From contig VSDK01024180.1 of the NCBI GenBank assembly GCA_009767595.1, positions 174,930 through 238,929 on the forward strand: a stretch of 64,000 bases of DNA. Direction: 5' to 3'. Source of the DNA: Symbiodinium kawagutii. Its lineage: Eukaryota; Sar; Dinophyceae; Suessiales; Symbiodiniaceae. Positions within the stretch are counted from its first letter, which is position 1. Every line of letters starts with the position of its first letter. This document shows, one piece after another, positions 28,741-39,600 of this stretch. A program made the position numbers and the translations under genes. Under the pieces are notes generated by a model. That model was not told where the DNA came from, did no database searches, and saw only the letters and a list, made by a program, of their open reading frames with translations.

Positions 28741-28941
28741 AAAAATGAGATAAAGGGATATAAAGGGTGAGTGTAAATGTATGACACGTCTTACAACTAT
28801 TACTCATTTTGTGTTGTCATTTTGTTGTACCTGTACAACCCTAGGGCTTTTTGAAAGCTTAATCATAGTGCATATTTTCACTCGCCAACCACTGATACAT
28901 AATTTCAGGAGGTCAGCGTAAGCAAAAGCGCTTGTTTTGCC
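28741..28941 (+). repeat. Duplicated 3' flank of copies 2 and 3 (first copy)
   Basis: These 201 bp after the stop codon are identical to 31771-31971, so the duplicated unit includes the 3' UTR. Beyond 28941 the two flanks differ completely. Confidence 0.9.
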
Positions 28942-29150
28942 GGGGCGGATGCACCAGTTTCGAAGCGTAGGAGCTGTAGAGGAAGTCGTCGCTTGGAAGA
29001 CCCTGAGGCTAGCATTCACAATGTTGAACAGGCAATGGTTTACGAGAATCTATGGTCCGCAGTGGTGAAGAATGGTGAATTAGTGTCTTAAGATGTATCA
29101 AGCAATGGTTGATCTGGCTGTTGGCGAAGGTTTCCAATTTTTGATGTATT

Positions 29151-29292
29151 ACAAGGTGGGGCTGCCAAACGCTATAACTTGATTTAATTACATGCCATTT
29201 AAACATAGTTATATATCTACTGCTAGCCTAGTCGCTACCATAGTCAGTTCAGTTATAAATCAACCTAGCTAACAGCTGGGCGCCCCACCTAG
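29151..29292 (+). mobile_element. Family A TIR element
   Basis: ACAAGGTGGGGCTGCCAAACG at the left and CTGGGCGCCCCACCTAG at the right, with a CATAGTTATATATCTACTGC core. Confidence 0.75.
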
Positions 29293-29395
29293 CAAAGCAA
29301 ACGGTCACTAAGTTTTCTCGTTCCACCCTGGCCCGCTGAACAATGTCGATTGATGATTGACCGAGGCTCATTACTGATCAATTGGCTTAAAATGA

Positions 29396-29502
29396 CTGGC
29401 TGTTGGTTTTGGTTGGTTTTCAACATTCTTTATTCTCATCATTTTTCACAGATAATTGACTGATTTACTCATATTTCTCAGAGGGGTGGTTCAACCACCA
29501 AC
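29396..29502 (+). mobile_element. Family C TIR element
   Basis: CTGGCTGTTGGTTTTGGTTGG at the left, GGTGGTTCAACCACCAACCAG at the right. The right end is itself a palindrome (GGTGGTTNAACCACC). Confidence 0.75.
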
Positions 29503-29783
29503 CAGAATGATTTTACCCGAATGCTTGGACCAATTGTTGGCTAAGAATGATGCTGTCGATAGTTTTAGCACCATGCAATTAGGTCATTCAAGCTCATTAA
29601 TTGTTGGCTAATAGGCTTTTCAATAGTTTGCACCATGCAACTAGCTATCGTTGGCCGAGCATTTTCAACATGATCTGTTGGAGCACCGAGACGATACCTG
29701 TGCCCAGCTTGTAGCTTGGCTGGCGCTTCTAACCCGCCCTGGTGGAGTTTTTGGTGGGGAACCGTGTGGTGTTTCCTAAAATG

Positions 29784-29880
29784 GGCCATGGGCCCCCCGA
29801 AACTATCATTTTTGTAGGTTATAGCCCATATTTTGGAGGGTGAAAGCCGACCTTTTTCAGGTTTTGGGGGCTCATGAGGG
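29784..29880 (+). mobile_element. Family E TIR element
   Basis: GGGCCCCCCGAAACTATCATTT at the left, CAGGTTTTGGGGGCTCATG at the right, CCCATATTTTGGAGGGT in the core. Confidence 0.7.
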
Positions 29881-30295
29881 GTACGACCAAATCATCCAAT
29901 GGCAATTTTTCATAGACCGTCCATAACTTGTGGGGTTCCTTGAGAAATTCCCGTGTTTTGCAGGGCAGGGGATGCATCAGGTGATGTTGATTCTGTTGAC
30001 TTGAGATATCCCGGAGTGCTCTGGACCAAGCCAAGTCGAATCCTCGAACAGCTCAAGAGCTTTCCAATGGCCTCAAATTTAGGTTGACGCTGAACCACCC
30101 GATAGATTGGATGAAAGAGCCAACATATTAAGGTATACGGTATAAATCACAAATCCATATAGATCCTAAATATCATGGGTAATTCAAAGTCAAGGTAGGT
30201 TGATTAATTTGAGCCATCATTATATTTTCCATTTTCCTGGTGCTTACCCTAGTTATGAAACCAAGTTAAAGGCTAAGGAGTAGTCAAGGTAGGTT

Positions 30296-30418
30296 CAAGG
30301 TGGGCCCCCCTAGTTATAAGTTGATGAATAAGCCATTGAACTATATAGTTATATCTACCCTAACTGGTAGTTACCCTAGTTATAACCCAAGTTAGGTAAC
30401 TAGGGGGGCCCACCTTGT
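30296..30418 (+). mobile_element. Family A TIR element, intact, next to copy 3
   Basis: CAAGGTGGGCCCCCCTAG and its near-exact inverse CTAGGGGGGCCCACCTTG bound a 90-bp core with AACTGGTAGTTACCCTAGTT. This is one of the best preserved copies. Confidence 0.88.
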
Positions 30419-30453
30419 TTGATCATTGTCCACATCACTTGGTCCAAGTTGTG

Positions 30454-31770
30454 ATGGCGTCATGCTGTGGGTCTCGGCGCTTCGGGAAGTGGTGGACCGA
30501 AACGACGGACGTCCACGTTCTGAGCAGCCCCTGGGTAAGACGGCCCATGGGACGAGGCTTGCGAATATCATGGATGGTCATGTCATTGGGCCTGTGGATT
30601 TTTGGGATGTCGAACGACATTATTAGCAAAATCTTCAGTTACTCAGGCTCTTTATCACTTCAGTTGATCTTGATGTGGTACTTTTGGGCCGCGAGTCTTT
30701 GGATCTATTGCCAGTCCAGCTGGGAAAGCATCAGTGGATCCTTCCTCTTTGCCCTTGGGGGGGTCATGAGCTTCCGAATCTTGTCCTTTCAGGATGCAGT
30801 GTTGCGTTCTGCGGATTTCTTCGGTTTCACTGGGGTGCTGCTGTTCCATAGCTCCCTGCATCCTGTGGCAGTGCTACCCAATTTGATCTTCAGTATTTTT
30901 TTCATCGGATTTCGATTGGTGGTCGAAGGGTGGAAAAATTTCATGGATCCAATTGACAATCCATTGCAGATCTACTCCGTCGTTTCAACCAGCATCTTGT
31001 TGGTGCTTTTCACGCTGGACTTCACCAAGCGCGTGAAGATTGCTGTCACCATCATGAACTTGACCGAAGTCTCTGAGTCGGACACACTCATGGCGCACCA
31101 AAGGTCGCCCTATGTGCGAATCTGCGCTGGAGTGGCAGGTGTTAGCAACTGGATCTTTTGGGCATGGATCATTGGCATCAAGCGAAGGGAACACGAATCG
31201 TGGCACGGCTACGACATGTGGGCCAACCACTTGCCAAAGTGCTCGATGGCAGCGCCTCTGCTTGGAACAGCTTGCCTCCCTTTATTTTACTTCCTGCGCA
31301 GATCTCCGCTTGCAGTGGACATCTTATTGGCAATCTTTTGCTGCCTTCCTGGCGTGTTGTCCTTGGCGGACTTTGTTTGGGCAATGGGGCATTCTCACGA
31401 TGATCATTTCTGGCGCATGCATTCCTTTACTTTCAGCTTGAGAGCTTTTGCTCATTTACAGGCCCTGTTTGCCTTGCAAACACTGCTGCTGGCCGAGTGC
31501 CATCCTTTTATTTGTATGGTCCCAGGTGGTATTTTCGGCATGCTTAGCACATTCACCATGACACAGAGCTTATTCACCCCAGACACCGTTGCGCGTGTCG
31601 TGCTGGAAGTCCTAGACAACAACCGGCTCTGCTGTTTCCTCTATTGTTTTCAGATCGTGAGTCATGCCTTCGATTACTTCTCAAGGAAGAGAGCGCTAAT
31701 TGCAGCATGTGACGAGCACAATGATGGCTCCGTGCAACTTGCGCAGCTAGATCTCATTGGCGAGTCTTGA
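30454..31770 (+). CDS. Polytopic membrane protein, copy 3 (438 aa)
   Basis: It is intronless, and the ATG at 30454 corresponds to the start of copy 2. It has the same membrane layout and motifs, with two extra residues near LVVEGWKNF. The first 160 bp and the central 377 bp are identical to copy 2. The C-terminal third (SLRAFAHLQALFALQTLLLA, SRKRAL) instead resembles copy 1. The function is unknown. The family-A element upstream may have carried or replaced its promoter region. Confidence 0.85.
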   Translation: MASCCGSRRFGKWWTETTDVHVLSSPWVRRPMGRGLRISWMVMSLGLWIFGMSNDIISKIFSYSGSLSLQLILMWYFWAASLWIYCQSSWESISGSFLFALGGVMSFRILSFQDAVLRSADFFGFTGVLLFHSSLHPVAVLPNLIFSIFFIGFRLVVEGWKNFMDPIDNPLQIYSVVSTSILLVLFTLDFTKRVKIAVTIMNLTEVSESDTLMAHQRSPYVRICAGVAGVSNWIFWAWIIGIKRREHESWHGYDMWANHLPKCSMAAPLLGTACLPLFYFLRRSPLAVDILLAIFCCLPGVLSLADFVWAMGHSHDDHFWRMHSFTFSLRAFAHLQALFALQTLLLAECHPFICMVPGGIFGMLSTFTMTQSLFTPDTVARVVLEVLDNNRLCCFLYCFQIVSHAFDYFSRKRALIAACDEHNDGSVQLAQLDLIGES

Positions 31771-31971
31771 AAAAATGAGATAAAGGGATATAAAGGGTGA
31801 GTGTAAATGTATGACACGTCTTACAACTATTACTCATTTTGTGTTGTCATTTTGTTGTACCTGTACAACCCTAGGGCTTTTTGAAAGCTTAATCATAGTG
31901 CATATTTTCACTCGCCAACCACTGATACATAATTTCAGGAGGTCAGCGTAAGCAAAAGCGCTTGTTTTGCC
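31771..31971 (+). repeat. Duplicated 3' flank of copies 2 and 3 (second copy)
   Basis: Identical to 28741-28941. A diverged second version of the same tail follows at about 31990-32110 (GAGTGTTCATGTATGAAAC, TTGTACAACCCTGGG), perhaps the end of another lost copy. Confidence 0.85.
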
Positions 31972-32146
31972 AGGGCGAGTGCTAAGAAATATCACAGAAA
32001 GAGAACAAAAAGGTGGTACGTGAGTGTTCATGTATGAAACTTTTAATGCCCGACCGGTTGTACATTTTGTGTTCGAATTTTGTTGTAATTGTACAACCCT
32101 GGGTTTTTTTTCGCGAAGTTTATGATGGTGCAAACCTGTCTCTTTC

Positions 32147-32225
32147 ATGGCTACCAACAATGCGTTCGGTGGCCACATCCATGGGAAGCCCTGGCAGCCT
32201 GCAGAGCTGGGCGGCCACGACTTCC
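32147..32225 (+). CDS. Possible coding exon, unassigned
   Basis: A GC-rich island: from the ATG at 32147 one frame reads MATNNAFGGHIHGKPWQPAE and then LGGHDFQ. It could be the first exon of the gene to the right, but a second frame is also open and no homology is recognised. Confidence 0.25.
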
Positions 32226-32938
32226 AGTAGCATGGTAAGCAGCCAATCAGGTCGGTTTGGGGTCCCGGGGTTGCCCAATTTCGCGGTTCAGGTCAGCATT
32301 CTTCGGGGTGATATGGTGGCTAATGATGCTTAATGATGCTTGATGATGTCATTGTGATGGTTCTTCGGATTGTCACCGCCAGCAGGAAGATGGCCCTTTT
32401 TCATGATCAAAAGGCCTCAGAAGCCTAGGGAAAAAACGGAGACTACCAGCCAACATCCCATGACACAACGTTTATCAGAACTATAATTGACTATAATCGC
32501 AAGTCAACATGGAATAGCATACACGACCCTGACCTCAGACAGGAGCAAAACAGATGACATTGGCATCGGGATTTTGATCGAACCATGATTTCCATCAAGC
32601 CAGGAAGCTGGGTAGCGACCCCCCTTTTTCGCAGCTGGAGAACCAGGGGTCACACACCATACGCTTTGGTCGAGCTGGAAGCTAAAAATCACCGGCTTTT
32701 ATAGGTGAAAGTGGTGAATTAACTCACCTCAAAGCTAAAAATCACCAGCTTTCATGGGTAAAACAATGATAAATGGTGAATTAACTAGCCTCAAAGCTAA
32801 ACATAACCAGCCTTCATAGGTAAAGCCATGATAACCGGGTGGCTTACGGCTACTACCTTTGGTTTTCCGGCTTTTTGGGATATGATCGATTTACCCCGAT
32901 TTGTCTCCACTAAAGCGGGTCAACTTTGAGCAAGGGAT

Positions 32939-33034
32939 CTACCTTAACCCTCAATTACCCTACTTTTTTGGGATAAATACCTATGATTTTGGGACTTTCA
33001 CCCATTTTTATAGGGTAATTGAGGGTCAAGGTAG
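32939..33034 (+). mobile_element. Family G TIR element, full copy
   Basis: The left end CTACCTTAACCCTCAATTACC and right end GGTAATTGAGGGTCAAGGTAG are inverted copies, about 24 bp long with one mismatch. The core holds GGGATAAATACCTATGATTT. Confidence 0.85.
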
Positions 33035-33083
33035 TTGTAAACCCATGATGATCTCATGATAAATGGCTTTAGTTGTATCCCTA

Positions 33084-33146
33084 TCCCATGATGATCCCAT
33101 GATGATCCCATGACAATCCCATGACAATCCCATGATAATCCCATGA
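33084..33146 (+). repeat. 11-bp tandem repeat CCCATGATGAT
   Basis: Six units read CCCATGATGAT, CCCATGACAAT or CCCATGATAAT in a row. Confidence 0.85.
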
Positions 33147-33677
33147 TAGATGGTGAATTGTCCTTTTCCAGGTTGGTTTACCAGGTCCATTCCATGGCTG
33201 GTACCAGTCGCACAGCCCTGCTCCCAGTCCCCTTCACCTCCGTGGCTCTGCCCGGGTCGCAGGGGTGGTTGCTGCAACGTGTTGCAAGCGGAAGGATACG
33301 GCGTCAAATCTTAAAAACGTCCAGTGGCATAAATACATTTCTATGTAGCTTTTATATGTACATGCACCATGCATTTTCGAAAGTTGTTTTGCATTGAAGC
33401 ACATGTGCATGAAACATTCATGATTTTTTCCGGTTTGCGACATGAAATCCATTCATTTTCTGCAGGTGAAGTGTTTTACGTTTGAATGACGCGAACGGCT
33501 TATAGCGATTAATTAGCCATTTAACTATAGTTGTATCTTCCATAAATGGTAGTTACCCTAGTTATAAGCCATAAGCCACGTTAGATTCTTGTTGCCAATA
33601 TCGGGCATAGTTTAAAACTGTTGAATCCTTATTGTAAGTCAGGGATGGCCAGCCTTGCAACAGGTCTAGGGAGTATA

Positions 33678-33803
33678 TATGGCTATGGGTCAATATTAAC
33701 TATCAATAATGGGGGAGAATAACCAACAAGACTAAAGGGACACTAATGGTTAATGATAGGGGAACCAGGGGTACGGGGTTTTGACCCACAGCCATATATA
33801 CAT
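33678..33803 (+). mobile_element. Family B TIR element, full copy
   Basis: ATATGGCTATGGGTCAATATT at the left and GGTTTTGACCCACAGCCATAT at the right; the core has GGTTAATGATAGGGGAACC. It is followed at once by a (TA)n run. Confidence 0.85.
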
Positions 33804-33916
33804 ATATATATATATATTATATCGGTATAGTATCGTTCAGTGTTTCACCTTTTGCATGAATACATAAAGAAACCACGAACGCACTTAAACACGGACGTTA
33901 TTACGTGCCCTGTGGA

Positions 33917-34079
33917 ACGATGACAACTTCTACAATACGATGACAACTTCTACCATACGATAACAACTCCTACCATACGATGACAACTTCTACCATACGA
34001 TGACAACTCCTACCATACGATAACAACTCCTTCCATACGATGACAACTTCTACCATACGATAGCAACTCCTACCATACG
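33917..34079 (+). repeat. 20-bp minisatellite, 8 copies
   Basis: The unit ACGATGACAACTTCTACCAT repeats eight times with GATAACAACTCC and GATAGCAACTCC variants. Confidence 0.9.
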
Positions 34080-35480
34080 TGGCCGCTATAGTAAAACCTT
34101 GCAAAGCACAGTATTTTTAAGGCCTCATCGGTCTAAAACACTGCAAAAAACACTTAAAGAGACTATACCCATATATATATATATATATTCTATCCGACAG
34201 TGGTTGCCTTCACGTTTGCCTACCTGGATTCCTGATCTCTTGGCTCCCCGTTGAGGCGCAGTGTGCCGGCGCTGGTGTAGGCAACAAGATGAACAGGTTC
34301 AACTCAGCTGGCTCTGCATAGGTATCAGATCCCCTGCGTAAGTACATGATCAATTGCGAAGATGTTTCAAGTCCATTAGGAGGTAAACTATGGAGTGCGA
34401 TTTGGGCAGTGGGGAGCAGGAATCAGCGGCATGATCACGCATTCCACATGGTTGGAACCCAAAGCCATGACTATGGTGCAGGCATTTTTCTCCAACAGCA
34501 ACTGTCAAGACTTTGCTGGAGAAACTCTTCAATGGAGATAAATCAAAGGTTAAGCAGCAGAGATTAAGTCAGTGCCATTCCACTTCATTGGCCAGTGCCT
34601 TACACGCCATTTTGTGGTGCTCGTGCCATGGTCATGGCGTTTTCCACGCCAAAGAGTATCCTGGCGATGCGTGAGTTGTTTTGGGTTTGGTGGGTTGGTT
34701 TGCTTATGCTTTCACCGGGTGTTGTGCTTCTTCCTACGGTGCAGAGTATGTAGGACCATCAAGCGGCTGCTTTGGAGTCTTCAGGAAGCGTTAGGGGTCA
34801 GGAACATCATCCTTGGAGGTTTCAGCTCTAAGTTGGCAAAGAATGTGTGGCATTTGAAGCTGTTACTCAGCCTGGCCTTGGGGCTTGAGGTGGTTGTTTG
34901 GTCATTGTTGTTTTTCCAATTCCCTATCGTCGTTGTTGTTGTTGGTGGTGGTGGTGGCAGCATTGTTGTCACCAGCATGGTGACAACAAGAGGTGCATCA
35001 ACCAAACTTGTGCTGAACAACTTGTCGGCCGCGCAAGTGTTAGAGTTCTTGCTTATTGTCAGTAGCTAATCATCTCCAAGCCAGCAGCCAAGAGAAAGTA
35101 TATCCTTCACAAGCCTATGCAACTGATAGTTCAAGCCATAGTTCAGCTATTGGCATGTTGAGGGCACCTTATTGTATATTGGACCATCGTACATGGATGC
35201 ATCTTCACAGGTACCCGCCGATGATTGTCGTGGTGCTGCATCTGGCAGGTGAATTTCCATCATGGAGTGCATCTTGAGTTCTATCTACTATGAATTAAGG
35301 TTATTAAGCATCTTTTAAGCTCATACATGATGCGCCACTACTACTCAGACCTGCAAGACTACACATCACTCATGATCATAAGACATGTATAGTCTTCACA
35401 GACTATGATTGGATGGTTATTTATTGTCTGAATTGCCGGAGAAGCTTACAGTCAATTCGACGACAAAACGTGAACCCATA
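34080..35480 (+). other. Spacer with one hydrophobic open frame, probably non-coding
   Basis: A 165-codon open frame at 34572-35069 contains a GTTGTTGTTGGTGGTGGTGG stretch and cysteine/phenylalanine-rich sequence. Base composition does not change across it and nothing is conserved, so I do not call a gene. The rest has no recognisable feature. Confidence 0.35.
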
Positions 35481-35481
35481 C

Positions 35482-35606
35482 GAGGTGGGCCCCCCCATAG
35501 TTATAAGTTGATTAATGGGCCATTTTCCTGTAGTTAGTTATAACTACCATAGCTGGTAGTTACCCTAGTTATAACCCAAGTTAGCTAGCTAAGTGGGCCC
35601 ACTTGC
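35482..35606 (+). mobile_element. Family A TIR element
   Basis: GAGGTGGGCCCCCCCATAG left, AAGTGGGCCCACTTGC right; the core has AGCTGGTAGTTACCCTAGTT. Confidence 0.8.
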
Positions 35607-36066
35607 ATATTTCAACCACAAGACCAATCGTGATTCAACAACCAACCAACCTTGCAGCACCACGAGAGCATGAGATATCATGAGATGCGCAGAAGAAAAG
35701 AAGAATCATATGCTTGCTGCTTCTTAACATGATATATACACATTTCATTCTTTACAGCGTAACGAATTATATAACTGATTTATCATCTGCAAAAATTACA
35801 GATGATAGCTAGTGAATAGACATGATTTCAGAATCTCTAATTTAGGATATAACTCAATTATTCTTGTCCATTTACTTATTCATCTACCAAAGATGATGCA
35901 AAATCAGAAAGCAAACTTACTTATTCACTAGCTTCAACTACTTTTTTTTTTAAATTCATCTACTGTAGATGATGCAAAATCAGCCATATGTTGGTATATA
36001 TTCCCTACAACTGTTAAGTATCATCCCTTATCATAAACCATGAACCATTGATAGCCCTAAGCTATT

Positions 36067-36277
36067 ACAAGGTGGGCCCCCTTAGTTAGCCAACTTGGCT
36101 TATAAGTAGGGTAACTACCAGTTATGGAAGATATCTCCATAATTAAATGGCTTATTCATCAACTTATAGCCATTCTCAACCATTAGTTGACCCTTATTGA
36201 CCCCCATAAACCATGGTGAACCATTAGTTGAAATGACTTATTAATCAACTTATAACGTTTGGGGGGCCCACCTTGTA
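36067..36277 (+). mobile_element. Family A element, inverted and expanded
   Basis: ACAAGGTGGGCCCCCTTAG at the left and GGGGGGCCCACCTTGT at the right, 211 bp in all. The core is in reverse orientation (GGTAACTACCAGTTATGG) and CAACTTATA occurs twice, so an extra 80 bp has been inserted or duplicated. Confidence 0.75.
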
Positions 36278-36289
36278 CCATCACGCCCG

Positions 36290-36395
36290 CATTAATCATC
36301 CATTATCAACCATTGATAAACCACTGATAAATCATTGATAAACCATTGATAAACCATTGATAAACCATTGATAAACCATCAATTATCATCCCTTA
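36290..36395 (+). repeat. AACCATTGATA 12-bp tandem repeat
   Basis: About seven units of AAACCATTGATA with small changes. Confidence 0.85.
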
Positions 36396-36450
36396 TTATA
36401 AACCATTATGCCATATTATGCCTGACTGATTGGCTGCCCACGGGGCTCGC

Positions 36451-36551
36451 CAGTTCCAGGCGCTTCCTTGGCTTTCACTTCCGTCAAGGCGGCACCGGCG
36501 GCTCCACCGAACCTGCTGCAGCCGGGCTTGGTGAAGGCCGCAGCTGGGGGG
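36451..36551 (+). CDS. Possible exon upstream of the HAT gene
   Basis: A GC-rich island with one frame PGASLAFTSVKAAPAAPPNL and then LQPGLVKAAAG. It may be an N-terminal disordered exon of the CstF-77-like gene. A second open frame keeps this tentative. Confidence 0.3.
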
Positions 36552-36558
36552 TGATGGT

Positions 36559-36900
36559 ACAAGGGACCGGGCCCCCCAAACGTTATAAGTTGATTAATAA
36601 GCCATCTTAACTAGTGGTTAACCATGGTTTATAGGGGTCAATAAGGGTCAACTAATGGTTGAGAATGGCTTTAAGTTGATTAATGATGGCTATGGGTCAA
36701 TATTAACCAACCAATAATGGAGATGATAACCAGTAATAATGGGGAAAACAATGGTTAATGATGGGGAACCAGGGGTACAGGGTTTTGACCCACAGCCATA
36801 AGTTGATTAATAAGCCATTTAACTATAGTTATATCTTGCATGACTGGTAGTTACCCTAGTTAAAACCCAAGTTAGCTAAGGTTTAGGGGGCCCACCTTGT
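36559..36900 (+). mobile_element. Family A element split by a family B insertion
   Basis: ACAAGGGACCGGGCCCCCC opens and GGGGGCCCACCTTGT closes a family-A element of 342 bp. A complete family-B element sits inside it at 36688-36804. The words AGTTGATTAATAAGCCAT occur on both sides of the insert. Confidence 0.85.
36688..36804 (+). mobile_element. Family B TIR element, nested in family A
   Basis: ATGGCTATGGGTCAATATTA left, TTTTGACCCACAGCCAT right, core GGTTAATGATGGGGAACC. It is a complete copy. Confidence 0.88.
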
Positions 36901-37985
36901 AGGGGCAATGGACTGATGACTCGGAAATGGCCATGGTTAGTGTAATACCTGGGTAGGTTACCATTTGTTGCCACTAAAAGTTAGGCTTTTAGCAAGGGAT
37001 CCAAGAGCCAACGAGATACCAGAATGGATGGTAATGGTAATGGATTGTGGTAATGATAAACATTAATGTAGTGGTGATCAACCCCGTAATCAGGGGTTAA
37101 TATGGGGGTTGATGGTGAAAAAATGATGACTAGTTCACAAGTCCAATGGTTCGCACGGGGTACATTATGTTAGATGGTGGTAAAGGAATGGTTGAGGGGC
37201 CAATGGTGGGGTTAATAAGGCTTAGTAAAGATTAGTATAAGATTCGCGATGGTGGCAAATGATGGCGTAATCGAGGATTTATAAGGGTTGATAGGGGTTA
37301 TGAACATGAACACTGCTTATATAATGGATTCACGGTATACCTTATAAGTTATGGCTGGAACAAATTACTCAATGATGCTTGATGATGGCTAATTAAGGCT
37401 GATGATAGGGACAATGGTTGGAATTGTTAAATGACCATTATTTGCTCGTTTTAAACATTTTTATTTTCACAAACGACCAATGGTTGATTGACTAGTGTTT
37501 TTTAGATGGATTGAATCGACCACTCAGAGTATCGTTAATGATCGTCAACAGAGGCCACCAGCAACCGTCATAGAGTAACAGGGAACCAAATGGTTCATAA
37601 TCAGACTAGTGGTAGATCACTCTTTCAATGAACCATCAGCAATTTAGCCAGAAGTGGTAATTTGCACAACAAAATGGGGGACTTATCAGTGTGGATCTTC
37701 CACGATTAAACTAATAGGACATAGGACGAACCAAGGAAAAAGAAAGGCGGTTGCTTTCATTACCAGTTGTGCTTGGTGATTTCGTGGTGTAATGCTTGAT
37801 TTTCCCAATGGCAAGATAGTCCCCTCCGGCACATGGTCTTCTAGCACCCCTAGAAAAGGATGATTTCTCAGGATTTCCCTCGAAAATATGGTGGTTTTCC
37901 ATGTCCAGGTCGCAGGTCCTAGGGTCGATGATGGTTGTTGCTGGCGAGTCGTGACCGGCGGCCGTCACCTTTCCTGCCTGCGCAG

Positions 37986-38060
37986 GGTGGCACGCAGTTG
38001 TCCTTGCAGTCGCCTGCGGAGAGGATCAAAACGCCTCTTGGGCGAGATGGGATGTTGGTG
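37986..38060 (+). CDS. Possible exon upstream of the HAT gene
   Basis: After TGCGCAG the frame reads GGTQLSLQSPAERIKTPLGR and then DGM. Coding character is good. It may be an N-terminal exon of the CstF-77-like gene. Confidence 0.35.
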
Positions 38061-38109
38061 GAGCCAAAAACTGATGGGCGAAATGGTGGGGTTAATGAGG
38101 ATGGTGGTT

Positions 38110-38245
38110 ATTAATGGCTACCGAGGATTAATAAACCCCTGGTTGATTAATAGGGGGTATCCCCTAAAAGCCTTGGTTTTCCATTAAAATGGGAACCCCC
38201 CTAGTTAATCAACCAGGGGTTTATTAATCCTGGGTAGCCATTAAT
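38110..38245 (+). mobile_element. Family F long-TIR element
   Basis: TTAATGGCTACCGAGGATTA at the left and TAATCCTGGGTAGCCATTAA at the right belong to arms of about 40 bp. The centre has GGGGGTATCCCCTAAAAGCC and a TTTTCCATTAAAATGG palindrome. The whole could fold into one hairpin. Confidence 0.85.
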
Positions 38246-39114
38246 ATAAAGATTAGTTCCCTGGTGGAGCCACAAAATGTTGAGATCAACTGGCTGTTGG
38301 TTGGGAGGGAGTTGCTTGGAGCCGGGGGTGTTAGCTTTCCTTGGAAAGGGCCTTGGGGAGCGAGGCCAGGATCTACCAGGAGGGTCCTAAGCAAATGCAA
38401 GTAGAGAACTGGTGGTGAAACTGCTCAATGGAGAAGAAGCTTCTGTGATTTATGATGCTCAATATTTGTGGTAATGATTATCAATGCATGGTAGTGGATG
38501 ATGATGGTTGGTAAGGATGGGTAATAAGTAACCAATCATTCGTGTCTGATTGATGATGGTACCATGAGTGATCTTGATGGGTGCCTGTGGTATTGATGGC
38601 TAATCACTGGTTAATCATTTCGACCAATTTTTGTGCGAAATGATTCTAAATGATGACTTACATATTATGATTAACTATCAATTTTGATCATTTAGCCATC
38701 AATAATGATCATTTTAGCCATGCTAATTTTTGTGTGAAACCATTCTAAATGATCATGATGACCACTGGTTGATGGCTGGCCATCAGGCGATCAAGAAATG
38801 CTGACTGGCTTAACCTCGATCGAGGTACCCGCGCAGCACACAACTGTTGACAGGTCACCGTTCCCCTGTCCCACCGCTCCCGTGCCCGGCTTGGTGAGGA
38901 AGTCCGAAGCAATGAAAAGTTCACCCACTGAACCAAGGTTTTTGAAAGGATTCTGCTTGCCATACAAGGTGTTTTAGTGTAGCGTTCATCCGGCGAACTG
39001 CGGCTCAGAAGCTCTTTCTTCATGATTCTTAAGCCTCAATTAGCCATCATCAACCAGCTTAGTCCTCAACCAGCTTCACCAACCAGCTCAGCAGTTAAAC
39101 TGTTCAACCATCAA

Positions 39115-39395
<281 letters not shown>

Positions 39396-39480
39396 GCTTA
39401 TGAACCAATCTGTTACCACCCTCAACCAACCCGAACCCCAAGCGGCCCCCCCGGTCCTCACCCAACCGACCGGTCCCCAG

Positions 39481-39600
39481 GTTGGAGGCAGCCTTGGAGG
39501 CGGACAACTACGACCTGGGCGCGTGGGATGCGCGCCTGAGGGAAGCCATCCAGGACGCTTTCCGGCTTTGCGCCGCCTTGGAAGCGCACGAGGGTGGGAA
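39481..39600 (+). CDS. CSTF3: HAT gene exon 1, NYDLGAW block
   Basis: After GTCCCCAG the frame reads LEAALEADNYDLGAWDARLR, EAIQDAFRLCAALEAHEGGN. 'N-x-Y/W-D-x-x-A-W-x-x-L-(I/R)-R-E-A' opens the HAT array in CstF-77. Confidence 0.65.

Larger units (their letters stand above)
28945..30453 (+). other. Spacer between membrane-protein copies 2 and 3
   Basis: No gene seen. It contains family-A (29151-29292), family-C (29396-29502), family-E (29784-29880) and family-A (30296-30418) elements. The last ends 36 bp before the start codon of copy 3. Confidence 0.55.

Noticed and set aside
34572..35069. 165-codon hydrophobic open frame
   Set aside because: No shift in composition, no homology, and low-complexity GTT/GGT sequence; probably chance.
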